Shown: positions 1 to 4,869 of the stretch, in pieces
Numbering within the stretch: position 1 is the stretch's first letter
How the letters are laid out: each line of letters starts with the position of its first letter
Source: an uncultured Clostridia bacterium
Lineage (GTDB): Bacteria; Bacillota; Clostridia; Christensenellales; CAG-917
Assembly (NCBI GenBank): GCA_947589635.1
Contig: CANQCC010000050.1
Coordinates: 1-11,169, forward strand
Direction: 5' to 3'
Length of the DNA stretch: 11,169 bases
The notes under the pieces: generated by a model
Told to the model about the DNA's origin: nothing
The model's input: the letters and a program-made list of their open reading frames with translations, nothing else
The model's database searches: none
Translations under genes and position numbers: made by a program

Positions 1-246
1 GAATACTATGTTGACGGCGGGGCAAGCTATTTTACTTCCGAACAGAAGACGTTTCAGGGCGGAAGCGGCGCGGGCTGTATAAACACTGTGTTCAACGGCT
101 ACATTCTTAAGCGGCTGCAGCGAGGCGAGCTTAAACGCATACTCGTAGTGCCGACGGGCGCGCTTCTCAACAAGGATACGCCTCTTCAAAAAGAGACTAT
201 CCCCGGGATAGCGCACGCGTTTACGGTAGAGAGCAGGGCATTTTGA
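1..246 (+). CDS. spoVAD: Stage V sporulation protein AD, C-terminal end (5' end outside window)
   Basis: The frame is open from base 1 to a TGA at 244-246 and gives the last 81 residues. The pattern matches the SpoVAD C-terminus: a GGSGAGC stretch, then the FNGYIL segment, then VVPTGALL and IPGIAHAF near the end. SpoVAD has a thiolase-like fold, binds dipicolinic acid and belongs to the SpoVA channel that moves Ca-dipicolinate into the developing spore and out at germination. spoVAE follows after a 59-nt gap on the same strand, the usual spoVA order, so spoVAC is probably just upstream outside the window. The missing N-terminus is due to the window edge, not a visible mutation. Confidence 0.93.
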   Translation, partial: EYYVDGGASYFTSEQKTFQGGSGAGCINTVFNGYILKRLQRGELKRILVVPTGALLNKDTPLQKETIPGIAHAFTVESRAF

Positions 247-247
247 A

Positions 248-282
248 AAGTATTCTAAAATTCGATAAAATTAAGAATACTT
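248..282 (+). repeat. Hairpin between spoVAD and spoVAE
   Basis: AAGTATTCT (248-256) and AGAATACTT (274-282) are a perfect 9-bp inverted repeat. A second AATT/AATT pairing (259-262 with 269-272) is possible inside the loop. No T-run follows, so it is not a normal intrinsic terminator. It could set mRNA stability or the ratio of the two products; that is inference. Confidence 0.5.
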
Positions 283-305
283 ATAAATAAAAACAGGCGG
301 TATAT

Positions 306-677
306 ATGGATATATTTTTGACTTATCTTAAAGTTTTTGCGGTTGGCGGACTTGTCTGTATGTTGGGACAGATCCTGATAAACAAGACCAAGATGTCCTC
401 CGCGCGCATACTTGTGCTGTACATGCTTATCGGCGCGGTGCTTGAGGTGACGGGCGCGTTTGAGCCTCTGAAGCAATTTGCGGGTTCCGGCGTGACGATC
501 CCCATCATGGGGTTCGGCTCAAACCTTGCCAAAGGAGCCATAGAGGGCGCAAAGCAAAAGGGAATGCTTGGCGCGATAACGGGAGGGCTAAGCTCGGTCG
601 CGGCGGGACTTACGGTCGTTATAGTCTGCGGATTTATATTCGGACTTATCTCGCGCTCTCGCTCCAAGAAGATATAG
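306..677 (+). CDS. spoVAE: Stage V sporulation protein AE
   Basis: This 123-residue, very hydrophobic protein has the length and character of SpoVAE (SpoVAEb type). It starts with a short N-terminus leading into a first membrane helix (about residues 5-25). Further helices follow (about 34-52, 63-80 and 88-116), with Gly-rich segments and a basic C-terminal tail, SRSRSKK. SpoVAE is an inner spore membrane component of the SpoVA complex that moves dipicolinic acid. The ATG at 306 has a weak Shine-Dalgarno site, AGGCGG at 295-300, five bases upstream. It lies 59 nt after spoVAD on the same strand, so the two are probably co-transcribed from a forespore promoter outside the window. No further spoVA gene follows within the window. 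Confidence 0.93.
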   Translation: MDIFLTYLKVFAVGGLVCMLGQILINKTKMSSARILVLYMLIGAVLEVTGAFEPLKQFAGSGVTIPIMGFGSNLAKGAIEGAKQKGMLGAITGGLSSVAAGLTVVIVCGFIFGLISRSRSKKI

Positions 678-730
678 CCAAGCTATTATGCATAAAAATG
701 TATAATTATTCATAAATTCCAGCTGATTAT

Positions 731-804
731 GCATTTTGAAGTAAGTTTTTTGAAATTTTATAAAAAAATATTCAAAATCGCTTGCATTTAGTTTTTCAAA
801 ATGC
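731..804 (+). repeat. Nested inverted repeats overlapping a promoter
   Basis: GCATTTTGAA (731-740) is the exact reverse complement of TTCAAAATGC (795-804), whose last base touches the -10 box of the promoter at 782-810. Nested inside is TTTTGAA (748-754) with TTCAAAA (771-777). The heptamer TTTTGAA thus occurs four times, two in each direction. It could be an operator array or simply an AT-rich fold after spoVAE. Confidence 0.5.
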
Positions 805-810
805 TATATT
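782..810 (+). promoter_or_regulatory. Sigma-A type promoter of the 27-residue peptide gene
   Basis: The -35 is TTGCAT (782-787) and the -10 is TATATT (805-810), with a 17-base spacer and an extended -10 TG at 802-803. Transcription would start near 817, leaving a leader of about 44 nt before the ATG at 861. Confidence 0.6.
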
Positions 811-860
811 GATATCGCAAAAAAAATTCAAACTGTAAAATGCGTTCGGAGGACGTGAAA

Positions 861-944
861 ATGAAATATCAAATTATGTTATCCGTAGTGGCCGCCGTGC
901 TTATCCTTGCGTTCAGCGTCGGCGTATTGATCGTCGCGATGTAA
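861..944 (+). CDS. Small single-pass membrane peptide, 27 residues, unknown function
   Basis: ATG at 861 and TAA at 942-944 enclose 27 codons. A strong Shine-Dalgarno site, GGAGGA at 848-853, lies seven bases upstream. The peptide begins MKYQ and continues as one hydrophobic helix of Val, Ala, Leu and Ile to the end, with a single Lys as its only charged side chain, so it should insert in the membrane. It has its own promoter (782-810) and is followed after 20 bases by an intrinsic terminator, so it looks like a complete monocistronic unit. I do not recognise the family. It does not resemble SpoVM, which is amphipathic and basic. Possible roles include a small regulatory or spore-membrane peptide or a type I toxin. 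The gene call rests on the signals around it; function is unknown. Confidence 0.65.
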   Translation: MKYQIMLSVVAAVLILAFSVGVLIVAM

Positions 945-964
945 ATTTGCGACAAAGCGCAGTT

Positions 965-990
965 GCGCCCATATCGGGCGCTTTTTCTTT
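965..990 (+). terminator. Intrinsic terminator after the 27-residue peptide gene
   Basis: GCGCCC (965-970) pairs with GGGCGC (976-981) around a five-base loop and is followed by TTTTTCTTTT. An alternative pairing of AAAGCGC (954-960) with GCGCTTT (978-984) is also possible. It separates the peptide gene from the convergent yunB-like gene; on the minus strand no good U-tract follows. Confidence 0.75.
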
Positions 991-992
991 TA

Positions 993-1640
993 TTATGGAT
1001 TAAGATTAAGAAGGTCCGATATGTCGTGCATGCTGAGATACGTATCGGGGACTTTGCCGACAATGACGTTTTCGCACACAAGCACTTCCGCCTTTATGCG
1101 CACCGTAGGCTCGTCTATAGGGGTGATGATATTCACGTCCGCATAAACGTCGATATATATCTTGTGCGAGGTCTGATTTATCCCGGCGGATTGAAAGTAG
1201 GACACAAAGTCGCAATTGGCAGTGCCTATCGGCACGATTTTTATTGTGACGTCAGGCCCGAATCCCGTAAGCAGCGCAAGTCCCGTGAAAGTTCCTACGG
1301 CAATCGAGATGTCCTGCGCGCCTAGCGCGTCCAGATTAGCCTGGGCAAGGTTGGCAATCTCGCGCGCGATCGCGTTTATGCGCGGGGAGTTCGCTCTTAT
1401 CAGGCTGACGTCCCCCGAGTCGTTATATTTTACGTCGAAAAGCTCGTCGTATGTAAGCCCGTCGTTTATCACGCTTGTAGCGGCGATGTTTATCGCGTTT
1501 GTAGCTATCGCGCGCACTTTCGCGACCGAGGTGCCCATGACGGTAGGGACTATGTTTTTGCGGAAATAAACCGTGCAGAAAATGAACGCGGATACGAATA
1601 TCAGAATGGCAATGACCACTCTTATCAGCTTAGGTTTCAT
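993..1640 (-). CDS. yunB: Sporulation protein YunB family
   Basis: The protein has a basic start (MKPK), one membrane helix (about residues 5-25) and a soluble domain. The family signature is clear in its second half: a GTFTGLALLTGFGP segment, then VTIKIVPIG, AGINQTSHKIYIDV, VNIITP and VIVGKVP. YunB is a mother-cell sporulation protein in Bacillus, part of the sigma-E regulon, and is widespread in endospore formers; its exact biochemical role is not settled. The start is uncertain. The frame stays open up to 1745, but only the ATGs at 1661 and 1640 are sensible. I chose 1640 (215 residues) because a GAGG lies just before it, although very close, and the basic residues then lead straight into the helix. 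Starting at 1661 would add seven residues. The gene points away from the lipoprotein gene and converges on the small peptide gene. Confidence 0.88.
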   Translation of the reverse strand: MKPKLIRVVIAILIFVSAFIFCTVYFRKNIVPTVMGTSVAKVRAIATNAINIAATSVINDGLTYDELFDVKYNDSGDVSLIRANSPRINAIAREIANLAQANLDALGAQDISIAVGTFTGLALLTGFGPDVTIKIVPIGTANCDFVSYFQSAGINQTSHKIYIDVYADVNIITPIDEPTVRIKAEVLVCENVIVGKVPDTYLSMHDISDLLNLNP

Positions 1641-1664
1641 GTCCTCAAGCGCCGCCCTCATACA

Positions 1665-1678
1665 ATAACATATGTTAT
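1665..1678. repeat. 14-bp perfect palindrome upstream of the yunB-like gene
   Basis: ATAACATATGTTAT reads the same on both strands and lies just upstream of both candidate yunB start codons (1661, 1640). It could be an operator for a dimeric regulator or part of the yunB promoter, since CATATGTT partly resembles a sigma-E -10. I could not find a convincing -35 partner. Confidence 0.35.
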
Positions 1679-1761
1679 AGATAATAAAAACTTTAACCGC
1701 TTGACTTTTGCAGATTTCAAACCGCAAACGCATAAGTTGCGGCATTTCGCATTCTTGACTA

Positions 1762-1790
1762 TTGACAAACCCAAGAGGCAGTCATATAAT
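1762..1790 (+). promoter_or_regulatory. Consensus sigma-A promoter of the leader RNA and lipoprotein
   Basis: TTGACA (1762-1767) and TATAAT (1785-1790), separated by exactly 17 bases, are a perfect consensus sigma-70/sigma-A promoter. Transcription should begin near 1797, exactly where the long leader hairpin begins. Confidence 0.9.
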
Positions 1791-1794
1791 TTAG

Positions 1795-1951
1795 TCACCA
1801 CAATTCTTATTTATATCATTAACAAGCGCTTAGTTTAGGTAACAAGTGCATTTCTGTTATGCTTGTTAATGAGTATAAGGATTGTGGTGATCTGAAAGAG
1901 TGCACTTGTTATATTGAATGTATCATGCGCTCTTTCAGGGCGCATTTTTTT
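1795..1951 (+). promoter_or_regulatory. Structured leader RNA, candidate riboswitch or attenuator
   Basis: A long hairpin has two helices. Helix 1 is 1795-1810 with 1875-1890, 16 pairs including one G-U. Helix 2 is 1816-1827 with 1861-1872, 12 perfect pairs. A small apical stem (1840-1844 with 1855-1859) sits on top. The apical loop AGTGCA (1845-1850) is complementary to TGCACT (1901-1906), allowing a pseudoknot; the wider segments TAACAAGTGCA (1840-1850) and TGCACTTGTTA (1901-1911) are also fully complementary. The same downstream segment lies in an antiterminator arm: 1892-1904 pairs with 1926-1938, 13 pairs with one G-U. That arm in turn excludes the terminator at 1925-1951. Two exclusive states are therefore encoded, ahead of the lipoprotein gene at 1986. 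I see no consensus of T-box, purine, SAM, TPP, cobalamin, c-di-GMP or ykkC classes. Ligand or trigger is unknown. Confidence 0.7.
1925..1951 (+). terminator. Conditional intrinsic terminator in the lipoprotein leader
   Basis: ATGCGCTCT (1925-1933) pairs with AGGGCGCAT (1937-1945), nine pairs with one G-U, around a TTC loop; seven T's end at 1951. It lies 34 bases before the start codon of the lipoprotein gene, inside that gene's transcript, so it must be conditional for the gene to be expressed. Confidence 0.85.
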
Positions 1952-1958
1952 GTATCAA

Positions 1959-1976
1959 TTGCGCTTACAGCGCCAA
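1959..1976 (+). repeat. Small hairpin abutting the Shine-Dalgarno site
   Basis: TTGCGC (1959-1964) can pair with GCGCCAA (1970-1976) with one bulged C. The right arm ends on the first base of the AGGAGG at 1976-1981. It could modestly affect translation initiation; weak evidence. Confidence 0.3.
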
Positions 1977-1985
1977 GGAGGAAAT

Positions 1986-3221
1986 ATGAAACAAACAAGA
2001 GCCTTAAAAATCCTGCTTATTGCAATGCTTGTGTTGACGTTAATCTTTATGCTTGTCGCATGCAATAAGGACAAGAACAACAATTCGGATGACAACGTCG
2101 AGTTGACCGACGACATGAAACAGCTTGTTGAGAAATCACGCGAAGATATCGACGCCGCATTCAATTACTTTTTGACCGCTGTAGAAGAGGGAAATGATTG
2201 TTCTTTAGATATCAGCTTTGAAAGTGATTGGATGGATATGAGCGCGTATTTGGAAATAGATGACGAATATTTTCATATAGAGATTTACAAAAGCGAGGCA
2301 TATGCGCAGAAAGCGTATTCTTCGAAAAGCAGGTTGGACAAAGATGTATTAGTGGGGGACAAAATTATCTACAATAAAGAGCTTTATAACCAAATAATAA
2401 AAAGCAAACGCCCATCAAACATTACAAAATTCACGCAAGAACAAATGCAATTTATGGAAAGCAAGTTACATAGAGGAGCAGGAAAAAATGAGGAAGAAAC
2501 AGAATTAGCATTAAGAGTATATGATGAGTTTAATGATTTTAACTTGCTTTTTGCCGCGTACATAGGAGGCGTGCCCAGTCCTTATTTTCAAGAGGGCTAT
2601 ATGTCGTATAATGAAGCAGATAAGCCCAAATGGGACTCTATTAAAAAACTTATGTCCATCAATTATACGGACGACAGCTATTTTGATATTGACAAAGCCG
2701 CGGGAACTATATCATGTAAGGGGATAAGTAAACCAGGATGGCATGTGGAAGAAATTACGCAGTCCATATGGAACGATCAAACGCATGAGTATGAGGAAAT
2801 ATATACAGGGAAATATGAAGCGTTCTACATGGACTTGGAGCCATTGCCGTCTACATTGACAGTGCCTGAAAAAGTGGGCGGATATGGTATTGAAAGCGCC
2901 GAAGTTTCTATAAAAGACGGCAATATATTGGAGTCGCTTGTTATCGAAAAAGAGATGAGCGAAGTAAATCTTTATGGCAATATAAAACAGATTACAATTC
3001 CCAAGGGAATAATGCTAGATATCAATTATAACACTGCGCTTGAAAGGATAAACTTCGGCGGGACGATGGACGAGTGGAACGCACTGTATGGATATGCAGC
3101 CCAGTGGTGGACAAAAGTCACTCAATATGATTATTCGACGGGAGAGCGAGTAGAGGTCACTATAGACGTATCATTCATCGTTGTTTGCACAAATGACAGC
3201 ATAACTTATCCAAAAGCCTAA
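1986..3221 (+). CDS. Predicted surface lipoprotein with a BspA-like C-terminal end
   Basis: ATG at 1986 has an excellent Shine-Dalgarno site (AGGAGG, 1976-1981) four bases upstream and gives 411 residues. The N-terminus is a lipoprotein signal peptide: basic MKQTR, a hydrophobic core, then the lipobox LVAC with Cys26 as the lipidation site, followed by a Lys/Asn/Asp linker. The mature part is acidic and rich in aromatic residues. Its C-terminal part (about residues 320-405) has degenerate repeats such as GNIKQITIPKG and ends with INFGGTMDEWNAL and VVCTND, a pattern common at the end of BspA-type (LRR_5) surface proteins. I do not recognise the central domain. The codons are visibly A+T-richer than those of flanking genes, hinting at different origin. 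It has its own promoter, attenuator-like leader and terminator, so it is a single-gene unit. Role is unknown; surface binding or sensing is only a guess. Confidence 0.85.
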   Translation: MKQTRALKILLIAMLVLTLIFMLVACNKDKNNNSDDNVELTDDMKQLVEKSREDIDAAFNYFLTAVEEGNDCSLDISFESDWMDMSAYLEIDDEYFHIEIYKSEAYAQKAYSSKSRLDKDVLVGDKIIYNKELYNQIIKSKRPSNITKFTQEQMQFMESKLHRGAGKNEEETELALRVYDEFNDFNLLFAAYIGGVPSPYFQEGYMSYNEADKPKWDSIKKLMSINYTDDSYFDIDKAAGTISCKGISKPGWHVEEITQSIWNDQTHEYEEIYTGKYEAFYMDLEPLPSTLTVPEKVGGYGIESAEVSIKDGNILESLVIEKEMSEVNLYGNIKQITIPKGIMLDINYNTALERINFGGTMDEWNALYGYAAQWWTKVTQYDYSTGERVEVTIDVSFIVVCTNDSITYPKA

Positions 3222-3226
3222 GTTAT
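3201..3226 (+). repeat. Inverted repeat across the lipoprotein stop codon
   Basis: ATAACTTA (3201-3208) and TAAGTTAT (3219-3226) are perfect complements with a 10-base loop. The stop codon TAA (3219-3221) lies in the right arm. No T-run follows. Confidence 0.4.
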
Positions 3227-3256
3227 AATGACATCATTAAGATAATAAAATATCGG

Positions 3257-3291
3257 CAATAAAGGCGAAGGAATTTCCTTCGCCTTTATTG
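3257..3291. terminator. Strong hairpin terminator after the lipoprotein gene
   Basis: A 17-base inverted repeat (3257-3273 with 3275-3291) around one central base forms a long stem. The GC-rich core AAGGCGAAGG/CCTTCGCCTT is followed by TATTG and preceded by CAATAA, so it may act in both directions. It closes the lipoprotein unit before the rarA promoter. Confidence 0.75.
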
Positions 3292-3339
3292 TGGACGATT
3301 GTGTACATTTGGCGCAAGTTAAAATATTAAAACTTTCAA

Positions 3340-3368
3340 TTTACAACGCACGCGTACTTTGTTATAAT
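3340..3368 (+). promoter_or_regulatory. rarA promoter, predicted leaderless
   Basis: TTTACA (3340-3345) and TATAAT (3363-3368) are spaced by 17 bases. The predicted start of transcription (about 3375-3376) coincides with the ATG of rarA at 3376. Confidence 0.75.
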
Positions 3369-3375
3369 ATTTTGT

Positions 3376-4677
3376 ATGGAACAGATGGATATTTTCGATC
3401 TTCAGAACAACGAGCAGCGAGTCGCTCCGCTTGCTGAGCGAATGCGCCCGCGCACGCTCGACGAGTTTTTGGGTCAGAGCAAAATTGTCGGCGAGGGGTC
3501 GCTGCTTCGTCGCGCGATAGCCGCGGACAAGCTGGGGAGTTGCATATTTTTCGGACCTCCGGGCAGCGGCAAGACTACACTTGCAAACATCATAGCCTCC
3601 ACGACAAACGCGCACTTTGTAAAACTTAACGCCGTGACGAGCGGAGTCGCGGACGCAAAAAAGGTCATAGAAGAGGCTAAGGACAGGCTGCGCATGTACG
3701 GCAAACGCACATATCTGCTCCTCGACGAGTGCCACCGCTGGAATAAGGCGCAATCGGACAGCGTGCTACAGGCGATAGAACAGGGATATATCATATTTAT
3801 AGGCTCCACCACGGAGAATCCTTTCGTATCCATGACGAGGGCTATCGTGTCGCGGTGCAGAGTCTTCAGTTTTTCTCGCCTTTCGGATAAGGACATAGAA
3901 GTCGGACTGAGAAGAGCGGTCGCGGACAAAGAACGCGGCCTTGGAGATATGAATATCGAAGTCTCCGATAAGGCAATAGCGCACATCGCGTGGGCAAGCG
4001 GAGGAGACCTTCGCACCGCGCTCAACGCGCTCGAACTTGCCGCGCTGACCACTCATGCGGGCGAGGACGGCGTCATCCGCGTCACCGAAGTCGAAGCGGA
4101 ACAGTCCATACAGCAAAAGTCTTTGAGCGTGACCGAAGACATGTACTACGACATGATATCCGCGTTTATCAAGAGCATGCGCGGCAGCGATTCAAGCGCC
4201 GCTCTGTATTGGGCGGAGAGGCTTATCGAGGCGGGTTGTGACCCTCTGCTTATCGGCAGAAGGATAATGATACACGCCTGCGAGGACGTTGGCATGGCTG
4301 ACCCCAACGCGATAGTCGTGGCGCAGTCCTGCGTCGCCGCGTTTGAAAGGATAGGCTTGCCCGAAGGCAGGATTCCGCTTGCGGAGGGCATTATCTACGT
4401 GTCCGAAGCGCCCAAATCCAACAAGGTGGTTGAGGCTCTGTACGCCGCCGAACATGCTGTGAAGACAGTTAAGCACGAAAGCGTGCCCATCTATCTGCGC
4501 GATCCCAACTACAAGCCCGACGACGAAGTTGTGAAAGGTTATAAATATCCGCATGACTATGGCGGATGGGTGCAACAGCAATATCTGCCCGACGAGCTTA
4601 AGGACGCAAAATTTTACGTGCCCACCGAAAACGGCTTTGAAAAGGTGATAAAAGAGAGGCAGGAAAAGCGAAAATAA
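3376..4677 (+). CDS. rarA: Replication-associated recombination protein A (AAA+ ATPase)
   Basis: The 433-residue protein is a full-length RarA/MgsA/WRNIP1 family AAA+ ATPase. These proteins act at stalled replication forks and gaps with the single-strand binding protein. Visible motifs in order: the N-terminal APLAERMRP box (17-25) and LDEFLGQ (28-34); Walker A GPPGSGKT (60-67); Walker B LLLDECHRWNK (113-123); sensor 1 GSTTENP (142-148); SRCRVF with the arginine finger (158-163); sensor 2 GGDLRTALNALE. The C-terminal tetramerisation region ends with the typical YKYPHDYGGWVQQQYLP. The start is ambiguous: the ATG at 3376 has no Shine-Dalgarno site and matches the predicted transcription start. 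The ATG at 3385 (M4, giving MDIFDL, a common N-terminus in this family) has only a GGA four bases upstream. It is a single gene between two terminator-like hairpins. Confidence 0.96.
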   Translation: MEQMDIFDLQNNEQRVAPLAERMRPRTLDEFLGQSKIVGEGSLLRRAIAADKLGSCIFFGPPGSGKTTLANIIASTTNAHFVKLNAVTSGVADAKKVIEEAKDRLRMYGKRTYLLLDECHRWNKAQSDSVLQAIEQGYIIFIGSTTENPFVSMTRAIVSRCRVFSFSRLSDKDIEVGLRRAVADKERGLGDMNIEVSDKAIAHIAWASGGDLRTALNALELAALTTHAGEDGVIRVTEVEAEQSIQQKSLSVTEDMYYDMISAFIKSMRGSDSSAALYWAERLIEAGCDPLLIGRRIMIHACEDVGMADPNAIVVAQSCVAAFERIGLPEGRIPLAEGIIYVSEAPKSNKVVEALYAAEHAVKTVKHESVPIYLRDPNYKPDDEVVKGYKYPHDYGGWVQQQYLPDELKDAKFYVPTENGFEKVIKERQEKRK

Positions 4678-4869
4678 CTTGCCTCGCCTTAGGCGAGAGT
4701 ATAATAAAATCGCGCGGCATTGAAAAAACAGCGACGAAGAAACTTAAATTCGGCAACGGCATAAAATTCGTATTACCGATAAATCAAAACAGATCGGATA
4801 TGAAAATGTCCGAATCTATAAAAATATCAATAAATGAGGAGGCAGGCTTGCCTAATAAGCGGAGAATCT
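4678..4869 (+). other. Intergenic region between rarA and the ABC transporter
   Basis: This 192-base stretch holds the hairpin at 4683-4697, a short inverted repeat TCGGA/TCCGA (4794-4798 with 4809-4813) and the CUUG hairpin motif at 4844-4853. A TATAAA at 4817-4822 could be a -10 box, but no good -35 precedes it. I see no small gene with a ribosome site here. Confidence 0.5.
4683..4697 (+). terminator. Possible weak terminator after rarA
   Basis: CTCGCC (4683-4688) pairs with GGCGAG (4692-4697) around TTA, starting five bases after the rarA stop codon. The following bases (AGTATAATAAAAT) are not a U-tract, so termination would be weak. Confidence 0.35.

Noticed and set aside
1216..1569. Open frame antisense to the yunB-like gene
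   Set aside because: It lies opposite a gene with clear family motifs and has no ribosome site; it is a shadow frame.
1795..1890. Miniature inverted-repeat transposable element
   Set aside because: The terminal arms are good inverted repeats, but no target-site duplication flanks them and the left arm begins at the predicted transcription start of a working promoter, which fits a leader RNA better.
1795..1951. T-box or other known riboswitch
   Set aside because: No T-box sequence (GGUGGNACCGCG type) or conserved core of purine, SAM, TPP, cobalamin, c-di-GMP or ykkC classes was seen. A covariance-model search could still overrule this.
1914..1985. Longer N-terminus for the first lipoprotein
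   Set aside because: The extension crosses the intrinsic terminator, has no ribosome site, and would put extra residues before a clear signal peptide. The ATG at 1986 has AGGAGG.
1859..2068. Open frame in the lipoprotein leader, a possible leader peptide
   Set aside because: The ATG at 1859 has no ribosome site, lies inside the long hairpin, and the frame runs through the terminator and far into the lipoprotein gene in another frame; it has no short regulatory stop.
4834..4869. Upstream start for the ABC ATPase
   Set aside because: The extra 12 residues would precede the conserved MLEIRNLTK N-terminus, and the ATG at 4870 has a well-placed GGAG.
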